Assembly (NCBI GenBank): GCA_009869945.1
Contig: WIXG01000553.1
Coordinates: 1 to 39,267 of the forward strand
Origin: Mesaphorura yosii
Taxonomy: Eukaryota > Arthropoda > Collembola > Poduromorpha > Tullbergiidae
Direction: 5' to 3'
Length of the DNA stretch: 39,267 nucleotides
Shown: piece by piece, positions 30,121 through 39,267 of the stretch
How the letters are laid out: each line of letters begins with the position of its first letter
Numbering within the stretch: the first letter of the stretch is position 1
The notes under the pieces: model-generated
The model's database searches: none
What the model saw: the letters and a program-made list of their open reading frames with translations, nothing else
What the model was told of the DNA's origin: nothing
Translations under genes and position numbers: made by a program

Positions 30121-32869
30121 TTAGCGGCCGTACGAGCCGAACGATGTTGACGAAGAGGAGCTGCTGCTGCTTCCACTACCAAAGTGTGGGTGACCGCCAA
30201 AGCCAGAGCCTCCTCCAAAACCCCCGAACCCCGGAAATCCACTCCCAAAGTTTGTGCTGCTGCCTGGGTTTCTGAATCCGCTCCCACCATTCCCTCCTCC
30301 GAAATTGTACCCACTCCCGAAATTTCCTCCCCCAAAGTCGCCGAACCCGCTCCCAAAGTGGTCGCCACCAAAATGTGTACTGCCCCCTCCAAACGGTGGT
30401 CTACCTCCCCCAAAACCATGTCCCCCAGCCCCATTCCCCCTCCCATTATTCCTAATACTAATCTGCACCGTGCCAATATTCGGTATCCCGAAGGTGTACT
30501 CGTCGAGGTTGGAGACTAATCTTTGCTGTCTGTTGTAACTCCCATAGTAGCCACTAGGCCCCTGAGCTTTATAAACCCCCCTGTCGAAGGGGTAGTTCAT
30601 GGGCCTAGCGTCTGGATAAGGCTGATTAGCCACACCACAATAGACGAAGGCGGGCCGGCAGCCGGGGTGGGTTAGGGACCTTCCTCTCAATGTAGTTGTC
30701 TGAACTCTGTCTAACACACTATCCGTAAGCATCACGAACAGGTCAAACACCTGCCCCTCCTCGTTCCCCCTTGGAAGTAGCATGTGCTCCGGCCACCCGC
30801 ACCCACAATAGGGGGTTAGCCTTCGGGATGAGTCCCTCTCCAGCTCCTCAAAGGGCTGAGCCCAGGGGATTATTAAATTTGAATCAGAGCTCCTCCTCTT
30901 TAGTAGATTAGCCCCTTGCGCGAGCTCCGTAGTGTAGTGGTCCAGTGGGAAGAATAACTTCCTCTGCTCTTTCATACTGTACCTCCTCTTTGCTAAATCG
31001 TAGCGGGGTGCGAGGAAGATTCTGACTGTCGCTAATTGTTTTGATTTCGAGTTAACACTGATCACATACTCAAAAGCCTCATAGTCCAAGTGCTTGACGC
31101 AGGCGTGCACGCTGCCGTTCGAATCACTTCTATTGAAATCCAGTCCTCTTACTAGATTAACTTTCCTCTCGTTGAAGTAAGTTAAGAGGTCATTTGGGGA
31201 TTGGCCTGGCTGTTGGACGTGTAGAGAAGTGATTTCTACGGAAGGCCACTCGAGGGGCCAGTCGCCCTGCAGAAATTTTAAAAATTAAGTTCAAAGACGC
31301 TGTCTCCGTCAGAGCTCAAATTAAGGATGCACTCACCCCCCTCGGCGTATACCCCTCCAACTTCAACTTATGCTCCTCAAACAACTCATCTATGGGGGTA
31401 TGATAAGTATAGAAAACCGGGTCCCTCATCGCAGTCGCACCATCCGCCATTACACTTGGTGGGATTTGTAATACGTCATCAGGGTCCGCTACCAAACCAA
31501 TGAGAAAGTGCCCGTCATTATGCACTCCAAATTCAGAGTAGTACTCTGGATTGATGGAGTAGATGGAGGCTTCGATGGCTTCTGAGAGTAGATCTATCCC
31601 TGATGTGGGGTCGAGGGTGATGGGGCGGCCGGAGCGCTGCGGGGAAGGAGAGTATTAATTTGACAGATTATGGATTACAAGCAGACTCACGTCAATCAGG
31701 GCCCCGTTCTTAATAGACTCCTGGATCCTCCTTAAATAGACTAATCTCTCTGAGATGCTTATATTCGCAGGGTGGGAGATGAAGTCTCTGTTTGAGACGA
31801 GGTCCTAGTGAGATAGAAATTATGGGTTTCAGCTCCGCCATCTCATCACCAGAATGGGCCAAAGTCTCACCTGCAATCTAGTATTCGCCCCCCTCTCTGT
31901 CCAGTTCCTCGCCGAGTTCGCATCGGTTAAAAACGAATAGTATTGCTCTTTTAAAACTGTTCCCCTCTCTAAATTGAGTGGTTGTACAGCCCCCATCCGG
32001 TTCCCCAATCTCTCTGCATGATACCTAGCCAGGATCCCCCTGTGAAAGTAGTAAAATAGCTCCCCTCTCCTATCTGGCCTAGGACTCCGAGGGACTTCAA
32101 GGCGGGCGTGTGAAAATGGATTCGATAGGTGCCAGAACCAGTGGTTTGAATTTATTGCCATGTCTTCTCGGAAGTACCAGAGTGCGTTTTCTTGGCCGTT
32201 TACAACTCCAAGGGAGCCGTCTACCATAGCACGGCACTGGGCTCCATTCGCCGACCGCCTCGCCTGCTGAATGACGGGGCCGGGGATTTGTAGCGAGGGG
32301 AGGACCTCTGACAATGGTGGATTTGATAGGTACGCCGTGTCGTCCCGTGACATTGCGGCGGCGACGACTCCCCTCACCCAGGCGTGCCTATTCGTGCTAC
32401 CTCGCAGTCGATTTGCAGCGCAGATCATCGAGTATGGACTTGGTTCTTTCATTAAGCTAGATTTGATTTGGTGGACAGCCTCCAAATGGTCGTGGTTCAT
32501 GCTGAAGAAGAAGGTGGAGGGAGGGAGGGGGTTTGTTGATGAAGGGGTGGAATGAGGCGGGCACGAGTCGAGTAGTGAGCCCTGTTGACGGTTCGGGGCC
32601 GTTTGGAATAGCTGGGTGTACATTCGTTGTATGTCGGGGTCTGGCTGAATGTTGGATGACTCCTCGAGAGGGATCCTCCCATGGAGGGAGTCTGCGAGGA
32701 CAGGATGGAGTTTGAGGGGGTGACTCGAGATTTTTTCATACATTTCATGGTACTCACCCTCGTAAATCTCCCTGTACACCTCATGATTTGGGTCCAGGAA
32801 CTGCGGGGGGAACTCGAGCCCTCCGACGAAGTGGAGGAGTAGTGACAAGAGCAGGATGATGGACTTCAT
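30121..32869 (-). CDS. Hemocyanin-superfamily protein with signal peptide and Gly-rich C-terminal tail
   Basis: Four exons: 32869-31871, 31804-31691, 31636-31337 and 31266-30121. Introns are 54-70 bp, GT-AG, all phase 0; the product is 852 aa. ATG 32869 is chosen because a signal peptide follows directly (MKSIILLLSLLLHFVGG). Both copper sites look complete: CuA H243 and H247 (INSNHWFWHL) and H276 (FYYFHRG); CuB H410 and H414 (VHNDGHFLIG) and H450 (VFYTYH). Domain 3 shows RIFLAPRYD, CGCGWPEHMLLPRG and MNYPFDRG. The signal peptide and intact copper sites fit a secreted oxygen-carrying hemocyanin better than an insect-type prophenoloxidase, which lacks a signal peptide. Residual phenoloxidase activity cannot be excluded. 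From about residue 745 a ~105-residue Gly/Phe/Ser-rich tail follows in the same exon (repeats of GFGGG / FGSG type, then a Ser run), which hemocyanins normally lack. Confidence 0.9.
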
Positions 32870-33621
32870 GTCGGCAGCACGGCAATTCAAACAACACTCA
32901 CGGCTGGAGTGTGACTGACTGAAACCAACTGACCGACTAATCGCCGTAATTTGCATACTCGCTCGCAAACTCACAGAGCCGTAAACAAGTCATGACCAAC
33001 ACTAAAATTCCGCTGAAATCCACCTCACTCGCTAATTGCATACGCAATTCAGTTGACGATGGAGTAGTTACTGGGAAGTGCCAAGAGTCAACTGATGGAC
33101 GACCGCTTTAGGAAAGCCGGTCATTCAGGTGGTCGTCCACTTTCAGAAGTGTAGCAGAGGGATATAAAAGCTTCAAGGTGAACGGGGTTCTTCGCATGGC
33201 CGTTCTCTCTGTCTTTGTCGATGTTGTGTACACGGTGTGAAGGTGATCCAAAAAGCAGCACTTTGTAGGAGAACGCTTCAAATTAGGAGTAAGGATACGT
33301 TAAATATTTGGCCGAAAAGTTTGTAAGACGAGACTAAAGTCTTCCGAGCAATCAAAGAGCCAAATTTGCTTCTGCACGTTCCCCTCCTCATCACACTGAA
33401 AGGAAACGAGTCTTGCAGAGAAATCCGAAACATACATCAGGTCGGTACAACCAGACCCACGTGCAGCGAGACTCCTCGATGCTGGCGTTGATGAAAGCTG
33501 GGCCTCCAGTTTCGAACCAATTTAAAGTGGTTAGAACCCGTCGCTAAATGGCTCGAACTCGACTTTGAGGCGGCTGTCTTCTTGGAACAGGGCGGCTTCC
33601 ATAAATTTCACAGAAGTGAAC
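32870..33621. other. Upstream region of the hemocyanin gene; no firm gene
   Basis: Contains an 8-bp inverted repeat, GGACGACC (33097-33104) and GGTCGTCC (33131-33138), just before a TATA-like motif. A minus-strand stretch at ~33290-33540 reads as protein-like in one frame (GCTDLMYVSDFSARLVSFQC) but is interrupted by stops and I cannot name it. Confidence 0.35.
33163..33170 (+). promoter_or_regulatory. TATA-box-like motif TATAAAAG
   Basis: A consensus TATA box on the plus strand. About 30 bp downstream the sequence enters a 14-codon ATG frame (from about 33199), but no larger gene follows. It could drive an unannotated transcript divergent from the hemocyanin gene or be a relic. Confidence 0.3.
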
Positions 33622-35436
33622 TTACCGAACATTGAAAAGCACGCCGGTAATGGCGAGAAGGGCATTGCCTCTGGCAATGCATCGAAGCATCGCTTCTGGT
33701 ACTAAATCGAAAGGCTTTTCCTTAACGGCTAGCCCAACAACATGTTTACAGATGTACGTCTTCAGATGGACTGGAGAGGTGCAGGTGAATTTCAGCCAAT
33801 CGTCATTCATTAGCTCGACATACCATAATCGTTTCATACCATTGACATATGTATCAAAGGTTTTCCAAGATCGAATAGGCTGCCACGTTGTCATTCGTTG
33901 ATATTTGTTTATGTCGCCTTCTTTTAACTTTGCTTGCCCAGATGAGGATATAAAGTATGCGGTGCAGTTTTCCATTCGGCGAAAATTTACATTTGGTTTG
34001 CCTTGCTGCTAGTTGTACGCACTCGTTTGCAGGGCCAACGGCAGACTTGGAGATAGGCTGAAGGCCTTAAAATTCACATTTTTGGGGTCTCTTTCTTGTG
34101 ACCAGGATTTGCATTGTTGCAGCATGAACTCCATAAAATTTGCGATTGGTAGTCTTTCTCGGAACGTACCGTCCGCCTTGATGCGATTATTTGTTGATTC
34201 CAACCCATTGTTGGTACTGGGCACGCCTGGAAGTAAACCTTCAAACCAGCCATAGTGTTGCTGGAGCCAATCAAAGTTGAAGTAGTTGAAAAATGCTGTG
34301 GTGCAGAAAATTGAAGCGTATTTCTTCAGGAGTAACTTACTGGCAAAAGCAAATTCCTCAGGAGTTCTCGCAAGCTGCAAGTCAAGAATGTCCTTTCTAA
34401 CCTCGGATCTGACTTTGTGATCATTAATGAGTGCGAGTTTTTTATCAATTTTTCTTATCACGTGCGCCCAATAGTAGACTCGTGCGAAATTGTCGCCAAA
34501 GACAGCCTGAAACCCATTGGTTGTTGCATCGGAAGCATCGACAATAAGTGCAGTCGGTTTGTATTGATGTGCATGGAATTTTGATATTGATCTGAACAGA
34601 AATTCGTAATCAGTGTGGGTTCCAGATGATGTAACAGAAATACCACAAGCATGAAATTTTCTGTCTTTGTGCCTCAAACGGGTGTGCCAACTATCAATAC
34701 AGGAAAACCATTCCAATTCAGCTTATATGTGGCATCTGCTTGTATTGTTGTAGACGCTTTTAGTATGTTCAGTAATCTTATTGTTGACACGCAAATTCCG
34801 AAGTTCGGGCTGTTTTGTTCAAAATATGAATCGACGATGAAAGGCAGGTCTTCGTCTTCAGGGATATCTGTTTTTCCGAGACAATAAGCCTCCAATTCAC
34901 CGATAGATATTATAGGCGATGTTTGAGACCTACGGTGGACATTGAGGAAATTATTAAGAACGGAATACTTTGGCTCTTGAATATTTTGAGTCTTGAAAGC
35001 TTGCACAATCTGCTTGGGTTTCCTGACGCCAGACTCATATAACTCGATAACCTTTCGTTTGATATCATCCGATAAACCTGAAATTTGTTTCATAAATTAA
35101 AATTAATCTGCAGATTTGCATATTCATTTTCCTTACCTCTTTCAGGCCTTTAAGACTCATGATCATAATCATGAGTTGTTCCAAAAAGAATAGCCTCCGT
35201 AGATTCGGCCGGGAGAAGAATTCTTCTTCTGCTGGAGCACACATTTGAGTGACGGCCCACGTATTGATAATTGGTCCCATCGCTGCTTGCATAACTCTTC
35301 AAGCGTTTCCATTGCTTCTGTTGTCGGACAAAATCTTCAGCAAATGCCTTATTTTCAAATGTATCCAACTTCTTCCACTGTAAAATCTTGCGTGTCTTGG
35401 CTGGAGGAGAAACATTTTCGAAGTCACTGTCACTAG
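33622..35436 (-). mobile_element. Decayed MULE (Mutator-like) transposase
   Basis: In order on the minus strand: a FLYWCH-like zinc-binding N-terminus (35368-35150; SSDGTNYQYVGRHSNVC... ending THDYDHE), a linker typical of the family (LSDDIKRKVIELYESGVRKP), and the MULE transposase core in two frames. The first core part contains IQADATYKLNWNGFPVLIVGT; the second contains KDRKFHACGISVTSSG, ALIVDASDATTNGFQAVFG and NNGLESTNNRIKADGTFRE. A SWIM zinc finger follows (FTCTSPVHLKTYICKHVVGLA). The frame is broken near 35155, near 34700 between the two core parts, and by a stop near 34010. It is a dead copy. I could not find convincing terminal inverted repeats. Confidence 0.75.
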
Positions 35437-35818
35437 AATCAGCGGAGAAACTAAGATTTCAAAGGGCTTTTGCCATCACAACTTTGGAAGCTCTTATTTG
35501 GCGTAACTGCAATGTGTCTAATTCGTTCGAGCTGAGTATTGAGTCTGAATGAATTTAGGAGACGAAGTGACTTAAGTGCATAATCATAAAATCGAATTAG
35601 CATATCTAATCATTAACTTACCGGTAAAATAATTTAGCATATCGACTCATTAATTCTTGCATAGGCTATAAATTGTTGCCAATTTCAATCAGAGGAGAAT
35701 GCGAATGCGAATTATTATTTGACTTTTCCTAAGAACACTAAATGTTATATTACTTACACGAATCGGAAATAAATTGGCATCCGAATCGTTGACAACAAAA
35801 CGACAAGCAAATAATTCT
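35437..35818. other. Intergenic, no gene seen
   Basis: AT-rich spacer between the MULE relic and the 3' end of the receptor gene. Confidence 0.4.
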
Positions 35819-36976
35819 TTAAATTAGAAGCAAGTTCACAACGTTCTGAACCACGACGTCGGATGTAACTTGGATGAAGGTCGTCTGCGTAACGTGAAAA
35901 AGAGCTCCGATCTTGAAATGGAATGGGCGATGAGCCTTAAAGTGTCGGACCATTTTCTTTTGAAGAACATGGTGTTCGCGCTCAGCTGTCATTTGCCCAC
36001 ACCATTCGCGAAACGAATTCCCGTAGACCCTCGCGTTGTTCGTGTAGCTCATAGCAAGGTCGATGCAAGTCTTGGTGCAAGCCAGGATGACAAATGGCAC
36101 GCCGACCAGATATGCGGCCAGAGCGCTTGGCGTGTTTGCTCCCATTCGAATGACGGAATAAAGCGATAAGATTTGCCCCAGACAACTCAGACCAAGAATG
36201 GCGGCGATGATCGGCGCCATGAAGAGACTCACTTGGCCGTGCAAAACTTGAAGCGCTCTATACGTGAGCTGTACTCTTTCCAGTGCTATTTCGCTCTCCT
36301 GCGTTCCGTCCAACTTGACTCGCCGTAAGAACCCGCCCATGCCGTGTGTGTAATTTATGCAAAAGAGTATTAAGAAGGCCAAGCAGATGAACGTGACCCA
36401 TGTTTGCTGAAGCCACGTGAAACCTAGTAAAAGATTCCAGACCATGTACTCCGTGCGAAGAATGCTAAAGAGCTTTTCCCCGTTCAGGATTTGAAGCGTG
36501 TCGCCAGTTCCCCCCAAAATTGGCAAAACAACGAGGATGAGAAGAAGCGGACGAGCCAGAGTTTCCGTTCCGTCTTTCTGGGTCATGTTGAGCCTGTAGC
36601 GGAGAGAGAGCCTCCGCGCGAATAGATGCAGGGAGGAAATAATAGCGGCGAACTCGGAGCTGTAGAGGAGTGTGTAGCCTTGAAGCAGAGTGCTCAAGAG
36701 CTGGCCAACGACCGGCAAGAGCGCAAACATAATTTGTTCCATTTGTGGCCCCGCGTCGCATGAATCCCGCTCGAACAACGACATCACGACGGAGGCGGCA
36801 AGTATCCATCCCAGCAGGAGAGTGAATACAGCGTAGGCACGCCAGAGTTTCAGGCTACGGCCTACGTACACTTCCACTTTGTAGGTCTTGGGATTCCAGA
36901 CATAAGGAAGTGTGCCTGTCCAGCGCGCAGCTAGGATGACGTACGAAAAGAGCGTGAAAGACTGCTCAGAGATCAT
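35819..36976 (-). CDS. Gustatory-type (7TM) chemoreceptor
   Basis: Single-exon frame of 385 aa from ATG 36976 (MISEQSFTLFSYVILAARWT). The frame extends 24 codons further upstream, but only to a TTG. Seven hydrophobic segments are visible, for example AYAVFTLLLGWILAASVVM, IMFALLPVVGQLLSTLLQG, TWVTFICLAFLILFCINYT, FMAPIIAAILGLSCLGQIL and PSALAAYLVGVPFVILA. The C-terminal part FKIGALFHVTQTTFIQVTSDV...NVVNLLLI has the position and shape of the conserved TM7 region of gustatory/odorant receptors. The N-terminal GTLPYVWNPKTYKVEVY parallels GCLPFTWDVVANRMDW in the receptor at 12454-13761, so the two are members of one family and probably not close duplicates. Ligand unknown. Confidence 0.8.
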   Translation of the reverse strand: MISEQSFTLFSYVILAARWTGTLPYVWNPKTYKVEVYVGRSLKLWRAYAVFTLLLGWILAASVVMSLFERDSCDAGPQMEQIMFALLPVVGQLLSTLLQGYTLLYSSEFAAIISSLHLFARRLSLRYRLNMTQKDGTETLARPLLLILVVLPILGGTGDTLQILNGEKLFSILRTEYMVWNLLLGFTWLQQTWVTFICLAFLILFCINYTHGMGGFLRRVKLDGTQESEIALERVQLTYRALQVLHGQVSLFMAPIIAAILGLSCLGQILSLYSVIRMGANTPSALAAYLVGVPFVILACTKTCIDLAMSYTNNARVYGNSFREWCGQMTAEREHHVLQKKMVRHFKAHRPFHFKIGALFHVTQTTFIQVTSDVVVQNVVNLLLI

Positions 36977-37967
36977 GTCGCCAATTGGCAGCTCGTAGAT
37001 CGAATGACTGAACAGAAGCGAAAAGGCAAAGAAACTACCGCACACCAAAAGTATATAGATATTTGAATTAATTGTGCATGCCTACAGTAGCGTTGGTATT
37101 TCGGCCCTAAGCTTTTTTTTGCATTGGCGTAGACTTGAGACTGGCATTATGTATTCACATTTCAAACTTTAATTGCTTCTTCCTTGAATTCCTTCCTTGA
37201 ATTCCTTCCTTGAATTCCTTCCTTGAATTCCTTCTAATTCATTAAATTTTTGGTCGGAATCGAAATATCGTCGGCTTCCAATTCATTAAACATTAATCGA
37301 ATACCAACTCGCATCGTAAATGATCGGCTGACGCAGCCATAAAACTTTGAGGAGCCATGCAAAGTTAATGAAAACGAAATCGCAAGACGCGTGGTTTATA
37401 CTTGTTTCACGCTCACGCTGTTGGCCTGTGGAGTGTTCTGTCGATAATATTCTCTGCCGCATACTGCGGGATCTCTGTGTCCCTTTTCCCCTTTCCGCGC
37501 AATGTTATTATGTCTATGTGTGACATAAAAGTCGATTTCTTATGTAATGTTTATGTCTAATATTATGTACTATGTTAATTTTAGTGTACATGCTGTCATA
37601 AGTATCTACTAAGTAGAATACAGCACTACTCTGCAGCATTGAGCAATGATAAGCCAACACAACATTGGCTCGCGTTCACGTAATCGCACCGAAACCTGAA
37701 CCTGTAAAGTACTGTCACGGACGCGAGCCGAGATTGATGACGCAACTGTCAAACGTGCTTAAACTTTGCCCACTTGACTTGCGTGATATTGAGTACCATT
37801 TACGTCCTCTCTTTGTTCTGAATCCGCTACAGTAGGCTAATGAATTGAACAAAAGTCACATAAATACAAGTTGGAACGTAGTCAAAGTCTGTAATCGACC
37901 CCAATTAAATCTCCAGAATGAATTGATTCAGAATTCTCGCAGCAGCTTTTATCGTGCTCTGTACAAA
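36977..37967. other. Intergenic region with simple repeats
   Basis: No supported gene. It holds a 13-bp tandem array at about 37181-37234, small hairpins such as TTATGTC...GACATAA near 37507-37530, and an 8-bp GGCTCGCG...CGCGAGCC inverted pair near 37665-37727. Confidence 0.4.
37181..37234. repeat. Tandem repeat, 13-bp unit GAATTCCTTCCTT, about four copies
   Basis: Four near-perfect head-to-tail copies in an AT-rich spacer. It is a minisatellite with no visible function. Confidence 0.85.
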
Positions 37968-38063
37968 AATTCTGGGGTGAGCTGCACTTTTCCGGCAAAC
38001 ATCAAATTCAGGCTCAGATTTGGTTAGGTTAGGTTAGCAAATGCATGCGAGCCTGAGCCTGAA

Positions 38064-38120
<57 letters not shown>

Positions 38121-38221
38121 TCCTGACTCCAACAAGCAAATGTATGCGAGCCTGAGCCCGAGCCTGAATGAGCCTGAGCCTGAATTTGATGTTTGCCGGA
38201 AAAGTGCAACTCACCCAAATT
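37968..38221. repeat. Palindrome with (GCCTGA)n core and short TTAGG run
   Basis: Arms 37968-38017 and 38174-38221 are inverted copies of ~50 bp (shared block TTTTCCGGCAAACATCAAAT), nearly perfect. Between them lie TTAGG x ~3 (38024-38037), then a GCATGCGAGCCTGAG motif, a long run of the hexamer GCCTGA to ~38120, and a second direct copy of the motif (38136-38158). The hexamer encodes EP repeats on one strand and QA repeats on the other; I do not take these as protein. It sits directly in front of the kelch relic. Confidence 0.85.
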
Positions 38222-38239
38222 CTGTTTGTGAATGCACTG

Positions 38240-39133
38240 CAATGAACCGTGACCGAGTTCAGGCTTCCAGTCACAACTGCAGGCCACTCCGCTGTAGTCA
38301 ATGGCCAGGACTCAATTTATGTGCTTGGTGGCTGGAATACGAACATTCATCCACTCACGAATGACCAAGTCTTCAAAAGTACAATCTTTCAACTGGTTCG
38401 GTTGAGGCTGTTGGGCAATTCACTCCAACAGTGTACGGATCCGCTTTCTTCCACAGCGGAGATATTTACCATCTCGGTGGTTACGACGGACGGCCAACTT
38501 CCAGCATATTCAAATACTCAACCCGCACTGGACAGCAGGGCCTCATCAATAATTTACCCGTTCCAGCGTACAGAATGGCCCCCGCATGGGATTCGGACCA
38601 GGAGCTGCTGTACACATTTGGTGGGTTCAACTCTGATTTTCTGGCCACCATTTTCTTGTACAGTCCGGGCACAAATCGAGTTCTGTTGCTAGACACGCCT
38701 TTTTACCGTCGAGATGGGTCCACAGCTGTCTGGTGCAGTACGCATAGGAATTTTTATATCTTTGGTGGAACGGCACATGGAAATGTTGCTTCGAAATGAG
38801 ACTATTTCCAGTACAACTCTGCCACAGGGAGCGTGATCAGATTCCCGACAATCCTCGCACAACCGGTTACTGATGGATGCTCAGTTTTTGTGAATTCGTC
38901 CGCGTAACACAATTCATGTGAGCGGTTTAATGCGGTTCGACACGCGTACGGGACTGGTTGAGGAAATGGAAGTGGATGGCTGGTCATGGCCAATGTATTT
39001 GACCAACCCTGGCTGTGTTTATGTACGGGAACTGAACCGAATTTATGTACTAGGCGGACGTGGACGATTCGAAGAAGAGACCAACAACAGGTACATGAAC
39101 GAGATTTCCTACATTGAGCTGCCCGACCTTTAG
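38240..39133 (+). pseudogene. Kelch-repeat protein relic
   Basis: Several kelch blades are visible: AGHSAVVNGQDSIYVLGGWN (38279-38338), HSGDIYHLGGYDGRPTSSIF, LLYTFGGFNSD, NFYIFGGTAHG and ELNRIYVLGGRG, with a C-terminal NEISYIELPDL and TAG or TAA after it. The frame shifts near 38376, where reading on gives YNLSTGSVEAVGQ. There is an in-frame TGA at ~38797 followed by more kelch sequence (DYFQYNSATGSVIRF), and another shift near 38903. The end matches the place where the kelch ectodomain of the receptor kinase at 10568-12300 meets its TM helix (DEILHLDLS there, NEISYIELP here), so it may derive from a secreted relative of that receptor. The 5' end is lost in or before the hexamer palindrome. 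Confidence 0.65.
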
Positions 39134-39267
39134 GCTTAGGCTATTATATACTACTAGCGGCCGGGTATTGCGCGCCTGCGCGCGCGTGAATTTTCTAGTT
39201 CTTGACATGCATTTCCATATTACATACATACAGGTTTTGATAAATGAAAATTGAAATGAGGATGGTA
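39134..39267. other. Window end, possible repeat edge
   Basis: The sequence TACTAGCGGCCGGGTATTGCG and the following alternating GCGCGC tract look unlike the surroundings and may be the edge of an interspersed repeat cut by the window. No gene is seen. Confidence 0.3.

Noticed and set aside
30060..30538. Gly- and Pro-rich open frames on both strands opposite and inside the hemocyanin tail
   Set aside because: They are frame shadows of the Gly-rich repeat coding for the hemocyanin C-terminus, which continues without a break from a conserved domain.
30121..32869. Prophenoloxidase instead of hemocyanin
   Set aside because: A signal peptide begins the protein and no zymogen cleavage region is seen. 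Enzyme activity cannot be excluded from sequence alone, so this is a preference and not proof.
33290..33540. Protein-like minus-strand stretch between the hemocyanin and the MULE relic
   Set aside because: One frame looks plausible over ~60 codons but stops lie within it, no splice sites fit and I recognise no family.
38024..38301. Minus-strand frames coding for QA or LR repeats and plus-strand EP repeats
   Set aside because: They are translations of the (GCCTGA)n hexamer array, open in all frames because the unit is a multiple of three and lacks stops.
1..39267. Poor assembly as a general explanation for broken genes
   Set aside because: A 4.8-kb frame, two receptors, the VMO-I gene, the EB-type kinase, the SLC4 gene and the hemocyanin are free of frame errors, while the broken genes each hold several, so decay is local.
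1..39267. CRISPR array, bacterial operon or prophage
   Set aside because: No spaced repeats, no bacterial ribosome-binding sites; spliceosomal introns and poly(A) signals show eukaryotic DNA.

Overview
This is animal nuclear DNA, most likely from an arthropod and plausibly a springtail (Collembola). The arthropod signals are a hemocyanin, gustatory-type and ionotropic chemoreceptors, short 54-104 bp GT-AG introns, AATAAA poly(A) signals and a short TTAGG run. The springtail call is inference from the gene mix and is not proven by the sequence.

Layout, left to right. 0.4-1.0 kb: a broken DM9-repeat (DUF3421) gene. 1.2-7.1 kb: two divergent intronless genes, a small membrane-anchored protein with a His...Cys domain (-) and a 1607-residue NACHT / pentapeptide-repeat / WD40 protein (+). 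The C-terminal domain of the large protein appears to be the same His...Cys domain as the small neighbour. 7.2-9.5 kb: a small unrecognised ORF and a secreted VMO-I (vitelline membrane outer layer 1) protein with a long C-terminal extension. 9.86-10.0 kb: a tRNA-like structured element. 10.6-13.8 kb: a kelch receptor tyrosine kinase pseudogene and a gustatory-type receptor. 13.8-15.3 kb: a foldback element and one copy of a dispersed repeat. 15.3-16.7 kb: an ionotropic receptor relic (-). 16.7-24.1 kb: four tandem minus-strand genes with Cys-rich (EB-like) ectodomains, one a receptor tyrosine kinase and three short membrane proteins without kinase. 24.6 kb: the second repeat copy. 26.2-29.5 kb: a complete seven-exon SLC4 bicarbonate transporter. 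29.7-32.9 kb: a small secreted Cys-rich peptide and a four-exon hemocyanin with a Gly-rich tail (-). 33.6-35.4 kb: a decayed MULE transposase. 35.8-37.0 kb: a second gustatory-type receptor (-). 38.0-39.1 kb: a satellite-like palindrome followed by a kelch pseudogene.

The window mixes one conserved housekeeping transporter with rapidly evolving accessory genes: chemoreceptors, surface receptors, pattern-recognition-like proteins and an NLR-like protein. Several are broken by more than one frameshift while their neighbours hold long intact frames, so the breaks look like real decay and not poor assembly. The most novel item is the divergent NACHT/His-Cys pair. The second is the receptor kinase with its kinase-less paralogues, which could act as decoys or co-receptors; that role is inference.
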